The notes under the pieces are model-generated. The model was not told the origin of the DNA, did no database searches, and was given only the letters and a program-made list of their open reading frames with translations. A DNA stretch of 64,000 bases from Leuconostoc mesenteroides subsp. mesenteroides (lineage in GTDB: Bacteria; Bacillota; Bacilli; Lactobacillales; Lactobacillaceae). Below, one piece after another: positions 10,619 to 19,908 of this stretch (position 1 is the first letter of the stretch; the number at the start of each line of letters is the position of its first letter). Location of the stretch: assembly GCA_009676745.1 (NCBI GenBank), contig CP046062.1, positions 212,501-276,500 on the forward strand. Direction: 5' to 3'. Both the position numbers and the translations under genes were made by a program.

Positions 10619-10996
10619 TTATTCAATGTCAGCACTTACAACATAGAAGCTATCACTAATTTTTACACTACGATTAAGTTTTACCGTAACTATATCTCCA
10701 ATTTTAAATATCCTATCAATATGATTATTATCAACTAAAATACTAACCTTTTTATTATTTTTTTCCGGTAAATTCAAAAGTATTGAATCTCCTTTAATGA
10801 TTTTATCATTAATTTTAAATTGAAGAATTTTATCAGACACATCATTTTCATGAAGAACTTGATAAAATTTCCTTTCGTCATCTTTATTCACTACCTTATA
10901 ATCTGCCCCCATCGTAAACTCCCACAACAAAATATTTACCCCACCAAAAACTACTACTATTACGATAGTTACTAATAGTGACTTAGTTTTTAACAT
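10619..10996 (-). CDS. hypothetical membrane-anchored protein
   Basis: A 125-residue protein with one N-terminal membrane segment (LLVTIVIVVVFGGVNILLW, residues about 7-26) and an extracytoplasmic domain rich in Lys/Asp/Asn and beta strands. The Lys-rich start fits an uncleaved signal anchor with the C-terminus outside. GGGGAGAAAATAAGG precedes the ATG. No family is recognised. The gene is markedly AT-rich compared with neighbouring zapA and rnhC, which may indicate recent acquisition. It is divergent from rnhC. Confidence 0.65.
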   Translation of the reverse strand: MLKTKSLLVTIVIVVVFGGVNILLWEFTMGADYKVVNKDDERKFYQVLHENDVSDKILQFKINDKIIKGDSILLNLPEKNNKKVSILVDNNHIDRIFKIGDIVTVKLNRSVKISDSFYVVSADIE

Positions 10997-11158
10997 ACCT
11001 TATTTTCTCCCCATGTGACTGTACTTCAACAGCAATAACCCATACTGTGATTATATAATGTTAACATATCTCAAACTGATTTTGAGAATGTTATCACTAA
11101 CGAACGGAACCTCGATAATTAAGAAGTTTTTTTATTTAAACACGCAGGGATAAAAAAC

Positions 11159-11167
11159 TGATATACT
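11159..11167 (+). promoter_or_regulatory. extended -10 promoter of rnhC, suggesting a leaderless mRNA
   Basis: TGATATACT is an extended -10 element with its last base seven bases upstream of the rnhC ATG (11174). Transcription would be expected to start at or next to the A of the ATG. No convincing -35 is found at 16-18 bases, as is common for extended -10 promoters. Confidence 0.5.
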
Positions 11168-11173
11168 GCTAAT

Positions 11174-12085
11174 ATGCAAACAGTTATTCAAGTCAATAAA
11201 CAAAAATTAAAACAAATAGCCCATTATTATGGTCAATTCACCAGTAAGAAAGTGCCTACTGGTGCTTTGTTTTCAGTTAGTACTGGTTCTGTTACTGTAA
11301 CAGGTTACTACTCTGGAAAAGTTGTCTTTCAAGGCAAAACTACTAGTGCTGAGGCTGCTAAATGGGAAACGAATTCAATTCATACTCTTGGCTCACCTGA
11401 AAAGATAGATAAAGTTCTTCCGGATAATTTTGCTAATTGGTCAGTTCTAGGTTCTGATGAGGTAGGTGCTGGTGCCTATTTTGGTCCACTAACAACAGCC
11501 GCTGTTTACGTATCTCAAGAAAACCTAGCGTGGGTAAAAGCACTAGGTATTGCTGATTCGAAAACTTTAACAGATGATAATATGAAAAAAATCGTTCCGC
11601 AAATTATTGCCAAGCTACCTCATCATGTTGTTAATTTAATGCCTGAAAAATATAATCAATTACAACCTTTGCATAATGTAAACCAAATGAAAGCAATCTC
11701 TCATAATTTTGCCTTAGGTAAAGTATTGGATAAAATTTCCCCAATCACACCACAAGCCATTTTAATTGATCAGTTTGCACAACAAAGCACATACTTTAAG
11801 TATCTTAAAAATGCTAAGCAACAACGAATAATTCATGAAAATGTATACTTCACTACTAAAGGCGAACAGTATCATTTAAGTGTCGCTGCTGCTTCTATCT
11901 TAGCTCGTGTAGTAGAATTAGATGCTATTTCTAAATTAGGTGCCGAAGTTGGTATCAAGCTGCCCATTGGTGCAGGACGTGAAGTTGACCGTGTTGCTGC
12001 AACATTATTGCGACGTAATATTGATTTGAGACACTACGCTAAACTACATTTTGCCAACACTAAAAAAGCAGAACGGCTATTATAG
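11174..12085 (+). CDS. rnhC: ribonuclease HIII
   Basis: A 303-residue enzyme that cleaves the RNA strand of RNA-DNA hybrids. The N-terminal TBP-like substrate-binding domain (about 1-85) begins [18 protein letters not shown] as in the family. The catalytic domain starts at [13 protein letters not shown] with the characteristic Asp-Glu pair. Further motifs are [14 protein letters not shown], and [14 protein letters not shown]. No Shine-Dalgarno sequence precedes the ATG, and an extended -10 lies immediately upstream, so the mRNA may be leaderless. The coding end runs into a bidirectional terminator. Confidence 0.95.
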   Translation: MQTVIQVNKQKLKQIAHYYGQFTSKKVPTGALFSVSTGSVTVTGYYSGKVVFQGKTTSAEAAKWETNSIHTLGSPEKIDKVLPDNFANWSVLGSDEVGAGAYFGPLTTAAVYVSQENLAWVKALGIADSKTLTDDNMKKIVPQIIAKLPHHVVNLMPEKYNQLQPLHNVNQMKAISHNFALGKVLDKISPITPQAILIDQFAQQSTYFKYLKNAKQQRIIHENVYFTTKGEQYHLSVAAASILARVVELDAISKLGAEVGIKLPIGAGREVDRVAATLLRRNIDLRHYAKLHFANTKKAERLL

Positions 12086-12100
12086 CCGTTCTGCTTTTTA
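12067..12100. terminator. bidirectional terminator of rnhC and the YtxH-like gene
   Basis: Hairpin with arms AGCAGAACGGCTAT and ATAGCCGTTCTGCT, A-run on the left and T-run on the right, serving both converging genes. It overlaps the last rnhC codons. Confidence 0.9.
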
Positions 12101-12101
12101 T

Positions 12102-12635
12102 TTATTCTTCTGTTTTTGCTTGTGCATCTGAAGTGTTATCATCTTTAATTGATGGTACTTCATCGTTTTTTACATTTTCATTGTCGGCTAAATCAGCCAA
12201 AACTTCTTCCAAATCCACATCATCTTGTGTTAATTCGATATCCTCACTGGCAAACTTTTCTCGTAAATCAGTAAGTGCATCTTGTGTTTTTTCAATATAA
12301 GGAGTTACAAAATCCTTAGCTTTATCAACATATGGTGCTGCTTGATCTGTTAAATCCTTAATTTTTTCAGTTGCAGCATCAATTTGGTCGGCATATTTTT
12401 CTTGACTATCCGTCTTCAAGGCAACCGTTTTTTCTTTAGCCTTTTCTGTCACATCAGCTGCTACATCTGCTGCATTGTAACTAATATCATAAGCCTTATC
12501 ACGCAGTAATGCACCCGTTTTGTGTGCTTTGGCTGACAATTCGTCTTGCTTATCTTTAGGCAATGCTTTATAAGCAATATAAGCTGCCGTAGTTGCTAAA
12601 ACACCTGCAATAAATACTTTTGTCTTTGACATCAT
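12102..12635 (-). CDS. YtxH-like protein with N-terminal membrane anchor
   Basis: A 177-residue protein. The N-terminus KVFIAGVLATTAAYIAYKAL is a membrane or signal anchor as in YtxH/GvpP-like general-stress proteins. The rest is a long amphipathic, Ala/Lys/Asp-rich helix region (ADVTEKAKEKTVALK, YVDKAKDFVTPYIEKT) ending in an acidic tail. The specific function is unknown. It lies one base from the DUF948 gene, its usual partner in Firmicutes, and the two are surely co-expressed. Confidence 0.82.
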   Translation of the reverse strand: MMSKTKVFIAGVLATTAAYIAYKALPKDKQDELSAKAHKTGALLRDKAYDISYNAADVAADVTEKAKEKTVALKTDSQEKYADQIDAATEKIKDLTDQAAPYVDKAKDFVTPYIEKTQDALTDLREKFASEDIELTQDDVDLEEVLADLADNENVKNDEVPSIKDDNTSDAQAKTEE

Positions 12636-13027
12636 TAAACCTCCGTTTTCTTTTTGTTTCTAAACCTACCCATAGCAGCCTTTGTTGCATTTTTAGTCAT
12701 AGCAGCTGCCACACCAGTTGCTCCGGCCTTGACACCTGAAAACTTGTGAGTAACATTTTGTGCTGAATTATTAAGTTTTGACACCGTAACTGACAAGTCA
12801 GCCATTGCCTGTACTGTTGGATCAAGGGTTTTCACTTTGCCATTGATATCATTTAGCAATACATTAGCGTTTCCTAAAATTTCATTACTTGAACGTGCGA
12901 TTGTATCGACATCCATTGTTATAATACTCAATGAACGTGTTAAACGTAACAAGAATATGCCGATAAACATCACCAAAAGTAGAAAGGCTACGGCAAATAT
13001 AATTAATGCTAATTGTCCTGGTTCCAT
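12635..13027 (-). CDS. DUF948 domain-containing membrane protein
   Basis: A 130-residue protein with an N-terminal membrane helix (ALIIFAVAFLLLVMFIGIFLLRLTRSL) followed by a helical domain (ITMDVDTIARSSNEILGNANVLLNDINGKV) and a basic C-terminus. It matches the DUF948 family found next to YtxH-like genes. GGAGG precedes the ATG. A TATAAT box at 13057-13062 probably starts this two-gene unit. Confidence 0.85.
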   Translation of the reverse strand: MEPGQLALIIFAVAFLLLVMFIGIFLLRLTRSLSIITMDVDTIARSSNEILGNANVLLNDINGKVKTLDPTVQAMADLSVTVSKLNNSAQNVTHKFSGVKAGATGVAAAMTKNATKAAMGRFRNKKKTEV

Positions 13028-13056
13028 AAAATCCTCCGCTAAATATCATAGTTATG

Positions 13057-13062
13057 ATTATA
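13057..13062 (-). promoter_or_regulatory. -10 box of the DUF948-YtxH unit
   Basis: Minus strand TATAAT 30 bases upstream of the DUF948 start. The -35 region is weak. Confidence 0.45.
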
Positions 13063-13118
13063 CTTCGTTTAACTTTTTATGAAAAATTTAAAACATTCTC
13101 ACTAACATCAATTATAAC

Positions 13119-13147
13119 AAAAAAAGACGTTCTACGAACGACTTTTT
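13119..13147 (-). terminator. terminator of the RNase Y gene
   Basis: Minus strand hairpin centred on CGTTC-GTA-GAACG with flanking AAAGT/ACTTT-type pairing, followed by T7. Confidence 0.75.
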
Positions 13148-13171
13148 AAAAAACGTATTATTTATCGTAGT

Positions 13172-14728
13172 TTAATGTGCATAATCAATCGCACGTGTTT
13201 CTCGAATAACCGTAACCTTAATATGTCCTGGATATTCCAGTTTTTCTTCAACATCCGACTTAATGTCGTGTGCCAATACCTTAGCTTGCAAGTCTGTAAC
13301 CTTTGTAGGTTCAACAATCACACGTACTTCTCGACCTGCTTGAATAGCATATGCTGTGTGAACCTCCTCATAATTATTTGCAATCGTCTCAAGCTCCTTT
13401 AAACGTTGCACATAATTTTCTAGTGACTCGCTACGAGCCCCTGGACGGGCAGCACTAATAGCATCAGCCGCAACTACTAATTCAGCAATTGGCGAAATTG
13501 CTGCAACGTCACCATGATGAGCAGCAATTGCATTGATTACAATTGGCTTTTCATTAAACTTCTCAGCTAACCTGACACCTAATTCCACATGGGAACCTTC
13601 GACCTCAGCATCAACTGCTTTTCCAATATCGTGTATTAATCCAGCGCGTTTCGCAAGCGCGACATCCATTTTAAGCTCAGCTGCCATCATTCCCGCAAGT
13701 TTTGCGACCTCGATTGAATGTTGGAGCACATTTTGACCGTATGAAGTTCGATAATTCATACGACCTATCATCTTAATTAAGTCTGGGTGCATACCCCGTA
13801 ATCCTAGTTCAAAGACAGCTTGTTCACCCTTTTCACGAATCGTTTCATCCATTTGACGTCGTGATTTTTCAACCATTTCTTCAATACGAGACGGATTAAT
13901 TCGACCATCTGCAACTAAGGCCTCTAATGCCATTTTTGCAATTTCACGTCGGACAGGATCAAATCCACTTAAAACGACCGATTCTGGTGTGTCATCAATA
14001 ATTAAATCAATACCAGTTAGAGATTCTAAAGTACGAATATTACGACCTTCGCGACCGATAATTCTTCCCTTCATATCTTCACTTGGCAAATTCACAACAG
14101 AAACTGTCACATCAGCAACAGAATCAGCTGAGGAACGTTGGATAGCTTGCACGATAATATTACGAGCACGCTTCTCAGCTTCGCTGGTTGCTTCTTCTTC
14201 AGCTTCTTTAATCAAGGCTACTCGTTGACGAGTCAAACTTGCCTTAGTTTCACTTAAAATTTGTTTCTTAGCATCTTCAGGAGATAGTTGAGCAATTTCT
14301 TCCAACTTTTCTTGTTGTGTAGTCAACAACTTCTGTGCTAATACTTCTTTTTTTGCTGCGTCATCAAGGCGTGTCTGTACTTGATTTTCTTTTTGAATCA
14401 ATGATGCATCGCGTTGATTCAAGGCCGCATCTTTTTTATCGAGGTTATTGATGCGGTCTTCTAGCCTGTGTTCTTGTTGCTGCAAATGCTTTTGACGGTC
14501 GTTATACGAATCATTAACTTGATTCCGATAAGTTTGCGCCAAATCTTTAGCATCAACTTCTGCTGCACGTTTCAAGCTCTTAGCTTCATTATTTGCTTGT
14601 TCAAGAATGTTAGTTGCCATCTGCTCGGCAGAAATAACTTTACGCGCGTCTTGAGATCTGCGCATATAGTATCCTATACCAAGACCAATCACAATTGCGA
14701 AAAACACTGAAATGATTGTAACTACCAT
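13172..14728 (-). CDS. rny: ribonuclease Y
   Basis: A 518-residue membrane-anchored endoribonuclease that initiates mRNA decay in Firmicutes. The start is set at the ATG at 14726-14728, giving [20 protein letters not shown] as the anchor with AAAGGA nine bases upstream; an upstream in-frame start adds 13 residues before the anchor. A long coiled coil (about 25-200) is followed by a KH domain ([17 protein letters not shown]) and an HD domain ([41 protein letters not shown]). Length matches the family (about 520). It is a single-gene unit with its own terminator. Confidence 0.95.
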   Translation of the reverse strand: MVVTIISVFFAIVIGLGIGYYMRRSQDARKVISAEQMATNILEQANNEAKSLKRAAEVDAKDLAQTYRNQVNDSYNDRQKHLQQQEHRLEDRINNLDKKDAALNQRDASLIQKENQVQTRLDDAAKKEVLAQKLLTTQQEKLEEIAQLSPEDAKKQILSETKASLTRQRVALIKEAEEEATSEAEKRARNIIVQAIQRSSADSVADVTVSVVNLPSEDMKGRIIGREGRNIRTLESLTGIDLIIDDTPESVVLSGFDPVRREIAKMALEALVADGRINPSRIEEMVEKSRRQMDETIREKGEQAVFELGLRGMHPDLIKMIGRMNYRTSYGQNVLQHSIEVAKLAGMMAAELKMDVALAKRAGLIHDIGKAVDAEVEGSHVELGVRLAEKFNEKPIVINAIAAHHGDVAAISPIAELVVAADAISAARPGARSESLENYVQRLKELETIANNYEEVHTAYAIQAGREVRVIVEPTKVTDLQAKVLAHDIKSDVEEKLEYPGHIKVTVIRETRAIDYAH

Positions 14729-14843
14729 GTTAATATATCCTTTCAGCTTGTGAATATTAGATTTCACATATATTAAGTATATATGTTAATTCATGACGGG
14801 TCAATAGAGTATTCCATAGACCTGTGCGTTACTTTACAAAAAT

Positions 14844-14864
14844 AAAAAGGAGCATTTGAGCTCC
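14844..14864 (-). terminator. secG-rnr-smpB operon terminator
   Basis: Minus strand hairpin GGAGC-loop-GCTCC followed by TTTTTATTTTTG, starting at the smpB stop codon. Confidence 0.85.
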
Positions 14865-15328
14865 TAATTTTTAAATCGGCGGCTTAATTCTCGCTCTTGA
14901 TCACGTTTCTTAATATCTTCTCGTTTATCATATTTTTTCTTTCCGCGACCTATACCAATTAAAACTTTCGCAAAGCCGTGTTTTAAATAAACCTTCAAAG
15001 GAACAATTGTTACACCTTGTTCCTGCGCTGCTTTTTCAAGAACTCGAATCTCTCGTTTATGCAACAGTAATTGTCTGGTCCGCAATGGATCAACATTAAA
15101 TTGATTTCCCTGCATATAAGCAGAAATATGCACATTTGTTAGCAAGGCATTGCCATTGTGTATCGTTACAAATCCATCACCTATGGTAATTTGACCGGCC
15201 CGAACTGACTTAATTTCCGTTCCTGTTAAAGATATACCAGCTTCAAAAGTTTCCGCAATGGCATAGTTAAATCGCGCTTTACGATTCTGAGCAAGATAAT
15301 TTTCAGTATTTTGTTTCTTCTTTGCCAT
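14864..15328 (-). CDS. smpB: SsrA-binding protein SmpB
   Basis: A 154-residue RNA-binding protein that delivers tmRNA to stalled ribosomes for trans-translation. Motifs present: AQNRKARFNYAI, EAGISLTGTEIKS, RAGQITIGDGFV, LLLHKREI, and the basic C-terminal tail GRGKKKYDKREDIKKRDQERE. AAGGTGG precedes the ATG. It lies 11 bases after rnr. RNase R degrades tmRNA-tagged messages, so the rnr-smpB pairing is functionally coherent. The tmRNA gene itself was not found in this window. Confidence 0.96.
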   Translation of the reverse strand: MAKKKQNTENYLAQNRKARFNYAIAETFEAGISLTGTEIKSVRAGQITIGDGFVTIHNGNALLTNVHISAYMQGNQFNVDPLRTRQLLLHKREIRVLEKAAQEQGVTIVPLKVYLKHGFAKVLIGIGRGKKKYDKREDIKKRDQERELSRRFKN

Positions 15329-15339
15329 GACAAACCACC

Positions 15340-17664
15340 TTAAAAGTTACGTTTGCTATCCTGTTTATGCCCCTGTTTACTATCTAAGGGCCCTCTCTTT
15401 GGACGTGGTCCTTCTGATTTGCCACGACGTTCATTTTTACGCCGCTCATCGCGATTACGACCTTTACCAAACTTACCATGTGCCTTTGAAGCTACACGAA
15501 TATCCGTTGTTGGTGCATCTTCTGGATTAACCAATACAAAGTCAACCACACGTTCATCTTTATTAACACGTAAAACCTTGACGCGTACTTTTTGCCCAAT
15601 TTGAAAAATACGGTGCTTCGAACGGCCAATTAATGCCGCATGTGACTCATCATACTCATAATGATCATCAGTCAGGTTAGAAATATGAACCAATCCTTCA
15701 ACTGTGTTCTCAAGGCTAATGAACAAGCCAAACTTCAATGCTGAATTGACGACCCCATCAAATTCAAGATTAACCTTATCCATCATGTATTCAGCCTTTT
15801 TCAAAGCATCCACATCTCGTTCAGTATCAATGGCTCGGCGCTCACGTGAGCTTGTATCTTCACCAATTTTACCAAGATGACTAGCATACTTTTCTTGTGC
15901 TTGAATACCATGACCGTGTTTCTCATACCATTTAATCAATCGGTGAACTGTCAAATCAGGATAACGTCGAATTGGTGAAGTAAAGTGAGTATAGTACTCA
16001 GCACCCAAACCAAAATGTCCAACTGGATCCGGTGAATATTTTGCTTGCTTCATTGCGCGCAACATCATCGTAGAAATCATTTGTTCAGCAGGGTCACCAG
16101 CAACATCTTCCATTAACTTTTGTAGCATGATTGGTGTTACTTTACTTGGATCACCAACAACTGTGTGCCCCAAAGCCTTTGAAAATTCAAAGAACGACTT
16201 AGCACGATCAGCATCAGGCGTCTCGTGAATACGATACAAGAACGGCACTTTAAGTTTATCAAAATGCTCGGCAACGGTTTCATTCGCCGCTAACATGAAG
16301 GATTCAATCATTCGTTCGGCGGTACCACGTTCTCGCAACTTAATATCAGTAGCTTTCCCATCCTCATCCACAATAATTTGTGCCTCAGGTGCATCAAATT
16401 CTATGGCGCCACGCCTTTTACGCATATTGTAAAGAATTTCATGTAGTTCACCCATCACTTTAAACATAGGCACTAATTTTGCGTACTCATCTTGAACGAA
16501 AACATCACCCGCCAAAATTTTATTGACAGCATCGTAAGTCATACGAGCATGGGACTTCATAACTGAGGTATGCAATCTATGATTCACTACATTTCCTTGT
16601 GGATCAATTTCCATCTCTGCAGACATCGCTAAACGTACAACGTTTGGATTTAACGAAGCAATACCGTTAGAAATATTTCTAGGCAGCATTGGAATAACAC
16701 GGTCAGTCAGATAGACAGATGTACCGCGATTATAAGCCTCGATATCAATACTAGACCCTTCCGTCACATAGTGTGAAACATCTGCAATATGCACACCCAG
16801 ATGATAGTTGCCATTATCTAACTTCCAAGCAACTACGGCATCGTCAATATCTTTCGTGTCAGCGCCATCGATTGTAACTAGGGTTTGCTCTGTAATGTCT
16901 TCTCGACCATCCCATTCAGATTCAGAAACTTCACTTGGAATGTTAAGTGCGTCATCTAACACCTCTTGTGGGAATTCACTTGGAACCTTCTTACTGTAAA
17001 CAATTTGTAAAATGTCCATCCCTGGTTCATCTTTGTATCCAAGTGTTTCGGTTACCGTAGCAATTATTTCTCGTGGATGGATTTTATCAGGAAAACGAGT
17101 AACTTCCGCTACGACTACTTGACCATCATTAGGTGTTAATCCGTCATCGCTAACTAACACTTTAAAATTCATTGTTTTCTTGTCGCTGAGGTGTAGTTCA
17201 CCAATCATGTTGCGCGCTTCTGTCCCTAATGAAAAAGTCCCTACTATGCGCTCGTAAGCATGTTCCAGAATTTCTTCCACTTTACCTTCTGGTCCACGGT
17301 CTGGTGTGGGTGACGGCTTTAATGTTGAAACACGCACCGTGTCACCTTGCATTGCTTGTAGTGTATTTTCTGGATTAATAAAAAAGTCAGGTAATTCGTC
17401 ATCGTATTTAACAAACCCAAAGCCCTTATCATTAGCACGATATTCACCAATTGTATAACCGGCATTTTTGTTATATTGATACCCATTTTTAATGTCGATA
17501 ACATCCCCGTCACGTACACTAGCATTCAACGCATTAACCACCTGCTTGTAACCTCGGCTATCTGTCATTCTTAATCCGTCGGCTAAGTTTTGTGCGGTAA
17601 ATATTTGCTCACGATTAGCTTTTAAAAAGCCAGTAAGCTGTGATTTTAATTGTTCTAATTCCAT
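15340..17664 (-). CDS. rnr: ribonuclease R
   Basis: A 774-residue 3'-5' exoribonuclease of the RNB family. Order: N-terminal winged-helix (1-65), cold-shock OB domains (about 70-220), RNB catalytic domain with acidic motif DGADTKDIDDAV near residues 268-280 and RDLTV-type segment FTSPIRRYPDLTVHR, S1 domain (about 635-715, FDGVVNSALKFGLFISL, GLVHISNL), and a Lys/Arg-rich tail. AAGGA lies upstream of the ATG. It is part of secG-rnr-smpB and helps degrade structured RNA and tmRNA-associated messages. Confidence 0.95.
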   Translation of the reverse strand: MELEQLKSQLTGFLKANREQIFTAQNLADGLRMTDSRGYKQVVNALNASVRDGDVIDIKNGYQYNKNAGYTIGEYRANDKGFGFVKYDDELPDFFINPENTLQAMQGDTVRVSTLKPSPTPDRGPEGKVEEILEHAYERIVGTFSLGTEARNMIGELHLSDKKTMNFKVLVSDDGLTPNDGQVVVAEVTRFPDKIHPREIIATVTETLGYKDEPGMDILQIVYSKKVPSEFPQEVLDDALNIPSEVSESEWDGREDITEQTLVTIDGADTKDIDDAVVAWKLDNGNYHLGVHIADVSHYVTEGSSIDIEAYNRGTSVYLTDRVIPMLPRNISNGIASLNPNVVRLAMSAEMEIDPQGNVVNHRLHTSVMKSHARMTYDAVNKILAGDVFVQDEYAKLVPMFKVMGELHEILYNMRKRRGAIEFDAPEAQIIVDEDGKATDIKLRERGTAERMIESFMLAANETVAEHFDKLKVPFLYRIHETPDADRAKSFFEFSKALGHTVVGDPSKVTPIMLQKLMEDVAGDPAEQMISTMMLRAMKQAKYSPDPVGHFGLGAEYYTHFTSPIRRYPDLTVHRLIKWYEKHGHGIQAQEKYASHLGKIGEDTSSRERRAIDTERDVDALKKAEYMMDKVNLEFDGVVNSALKFGLFISLENTVEGLVHISNLTDDHYEYDESHAALIGRSKHRIFQIGQKVRVKVLRVNKDERVVDFVLVNPEDAPTTDIRVASKAHGKFGKGRNRDERRKNERRGKSEGPRPKRGPLDSKQGHKQDSKRNF

Positions 17665-17728
17665 ATTTTTTCCTTGTTAGCTTAATTTGCTACTATTTAG
17701 TATATCTTGTTTACTATAAATTGAGATA

Positions 17729-17760
17729 AAAAAAACCAGTTTACGAAAAAGCGTAAACTG
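17729..17760 (-). terminator. terminator downstream of secG
   Basis: Minus strand hairpin CAGTTTACG-loop-CGTAAACTG with flanking A/T tracts, between secG and rnr. It implies that secG can be transcribed separately and that rnr needs read-through or its own promoter. Confidence 0.8.
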
Positions 17761-17766
17761 ATTTTT

Positions 17767-18003
17767 TTAATGTGCTGAAATGTACATTAAAGCAAATCCA
17801 ATGATAAACCATAATGCTCCAAGCACTGCTGTTGTACGACGCATAACAGCTTCAAATCCACGCGACTTACGCTCTGCGAACAAATCTCCTGCGCCACCTG
17901 ATAATGCTGATAATGCATCTTGTTGTTTACTTGGTTGCATCATAACTGTCATAATAAGCAAAAATCCTACAACAATTAGAGCAATAATAAGTAGTTTTTC
18001 CAC
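17767..18003 (-). CDS. secG: preprotein translocase subunit SecG
   Basis: A 78-residue membrane protein with two hydrophobic helices (LLIIALIVVGFLLIMTVMMQ and TAVLGALWFIIGFALMYIS) separated by the conserved cytosolic loop SALSGGAGDLFAERKSRGFE. It is the accessory subunit of the SecYEG channel. Length is normal for Lactobacillales. It precedes rnr-smpB, the usual Firmicutes order. Confidence 0.93.
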   Translation of the reverse strand: MEKLLIIALIVVGFLLIMTVMMQPSKQQDALSALSGGAGDLFAERKSRGFEAVMRRTTAVLGALWFIIGFALMYISAH

Positions 18004-18080
18004 AGTTATATCCTCTACTAAATCGTTAACATTTATTATAGCAAATTTTACGCTAAATCGCCAATTTCAGCAAAATGTTA

Positions 18081-18854
18081 TTAGTTTCCCAATGCCAAGC
18101 CAAACATTAGAATTCCACCAGCAATAGCTACGTTCAAACTTTCAGCCTGCCCTTGAATAGGGATGTATAAGTTGGCTGTTGTTTTTTCTGCTAATTCAGC
18201 TGACATACCTTGTCCCTCATTACCAACAATTAAACCAAATTGTGTGCTTGGTTCAACATCACGATATGATTTTGCTTTTTCATTTAATTGTGAACCATAA
18301 ACTGGTAGATTATTTGCTGTTAAGGCATCAACCCATTCATTTAAGTCTCCATTCAAGACCTCTAAATGGAACTGAGAACCTTGCATAGCACGTACCACTT
18401 TTGGAGCAAATGCATCAGCTGTACCAGCACCTAAAACAACACCCTTAAATCCTGCTGCATCTGCTGTTCGCACTAATGTACCAACATTTCCTGGGTCTTG
18501 AATCTTGTCTAATAATAACCATGCCCCATCATGAACATAACTGGGATCAAATGTCTTTTCAGGTAGACTAATCTCTGCAAAAATACCTTGTGGTGTATTC
18601 GTACCAGCAATATGCTTGGCAACTTCGTCACTAATTTCAAAAGCCGGAACACCATGAGGGACATTTGGAAGATAATCAGCCATTTGTTTTTCTGTAGCCA
18701 TTATGGCGTGGAATTTTGCACCAGCTTTAACGGCTTCTTCAACTAAATGCAAACCATCGAGCAAATAAGTATGATTCTCTTGACGGCCTTTCTTTGTTGC
18801 AAGTTTTGCCCATGCTTTCACACGTGCATTTTGATTTGAAATAATTCTTTCCAT
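18081..18854 (-). CDS. TrmH/SpoU family RNA 2'-O-methyltransferase
   Basis: A 257-residue SPOUT methyltransferase predicted to modify rRNA. An N-terminal L30e-like substrate-binding domain (KAWAKLATKKGRQENHTYLLDGLHL, about 1-100) is followed by the trefoil-knot domain with LLLDKIQDPGNVGTLVRTADAAG, VLGAGTADAFAPKVVRA and the C-terminal IPIQGQAESLNVAIAGGILMF. These contain the family Asn-Arg and Ser-Leu-Asn residues. The target nucleotide cannot be told from sequence. It lies next to yidC and near the acylphosphatase gene, an arrangement common in lactic acid bacteria. Confidence 0.9.
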   Translation of the reverse strand: MERIISNQNARVKAWAKLATKKGRQENHTYLLDGLHLVEEAVKAGAKFHAIMATEKQMADYLPNVPHGVPAFEISDEVAKHIAGTNTPQGIFAEISLPEKTFDPSYVHDGAWLLLDKIQDPGNVGTLVRTADAAGFKGVVLGAGTADAFAPKVVRAMQGSQFHLEVLNGDLNEWVDALTANNLPVYGSQLNEKAKSYRDVEPSTQFGLIVGNEGQGMSAELAEKTTANLYIPIQGQAESLNVAIAGGILMFGLALGN

Positions 18855-18885
18855 GTGTATTTCTTTCTGTTCTTTCTGAGAACTG

Positions 18886-18915
18886 ACAAAAGTACGTCAA
18901 AAAATTGACGTACTT
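18886..18915 (-). terminator. yidC terminator
   Basis: Minus strand hairpin AAGTACGTCAA-loop-TTGACGTACTT followed by TTG. It overlaps the yidC stop region. Confidence 0.75.
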
Positions 18916-19837
18916 ACTTCGACCGCTGTTGCTTTCCAGCATTGCGATTTTTTTTGTTTTGATTTTTTAGAACGCTTGGTTCATCAGTAACTTTTGTATT
19001 TCCTGGATTGGCATTTGGTATTTTAATATCCTCTGCCATTAAATCATCAGCTGTTTTTTGAATTTTAAATTCAGCTGTAACGCGTTTTTCTAACCCAGGA
19101 CGTTGATAGTGTTGAATTAATGTCTGGATTAAAGCGAATACACCACCGATAACAAAGTATAAGCCAATAGCACCACTTGCAATCATAGCAAACACAAAAA
19201 TCATTACAGGACTAACAAACATCATTGCGGCTGATGTCTTACGTTGTTCCTCAGGCATATGTTGCATCATTAGCCAAGCCTGAATCAGATATACAATACC
19301 GGCAACAATGGCAAAAACTAATTGCGGTTTTCCAAGATCAAATCCTAAGAAAGAGGCCCCTTGCAAAGCTGGCGCATGCAGAATAGCAGAATATAGTCCT
19401 GAAAAAACAGGTAATTGCATTGCCATTGTTAAAAATGAAATGCCACCAATAACGCTGACATTATTTTCTCGATATAACGACATCATAGCCATGCTGGCTT
19501 TTTGCTGTTCTTCTGTCGTCGCTGCCTTACGAGATAAAGTTTGTAGTTTATCAATCTCGGGCTTTAATTTCTGCATTTTAATTTGATTGACAGTCGTATT
19601 AACTTGTTGATTCAAGAAAAATGGCAATAAAATTAATCGGAAAATTGCAGTTATAACAATAATTGCCCAGCCAATACCGTTAACACCACCAATAAAATGA
19701 GCGATACTAGTCATTAATTCAGCCAATGGCTGACCAATCCAACGATACATCCTACTGTCTTGATTATAACCACCAGTAAGCAAAATAATATCAAAAATAA
19801 CAAACGCAAACGTCAGAACGCGTTTTAATTGTTTCAT
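18914..19837 (-). CDS. yidC: membrane protein insertase YidC/Oxa1
   Basis: A 307-residue Gram-positive-type YidC that inserts and folds membrane proteins alone or with SecYEG. About five membrane segments are visible (for example GWAIIVITAIFRLILLPFFLNQQ, with the conserved Arg of the hydrophilic groove; LTMAMQLPVFSGLYSAI; LVFAIVAGIVYLIQAWLMM). The C-terminal tail is very basic. The N-terminal signal-like stretch ends ILLTGGYNQ, where related proteins have a lipobox cysteine, so lipid modification appears to be lost. It is preceded by acylphosphatase and an ArlRS-like pair. Confidence 0.93.
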   Translation of the reverse strand: MKQLKRVLTFAFVIFDIILLTGGYNQDSRMYRWIGQPLAELMTSIAHFIGGVNGIGWAIIVITAIFRLILLPFFLNQQVNTTVNQIKMQKLKPEIDKLQTLSRKAATTEEQQKASMAMMSLYRENNVSVIGGISFLTMAMQLPVFSGLYSAILHAPALQGASFLGFDLGKPQLVFAIVAGIVYLIQAWLMMQHMPEEQRKTSAAMMFVSPVMIFVFAMIASGAIGLYFVIGGVFALIQTLIQHYQRPGLEKRVTAEFKIQKTADDLMAEDIKIPNANPGNTKVTDEPSVLKNQNKKNRNAGKQQRSK

Positions 19838-19908
19838 AATCAGGGTTTCTCCTTGAAAATCGTGTTAAAAAAGTTGTGCACAATTACAAAATACTATTAT
19901 AGCAAGAA

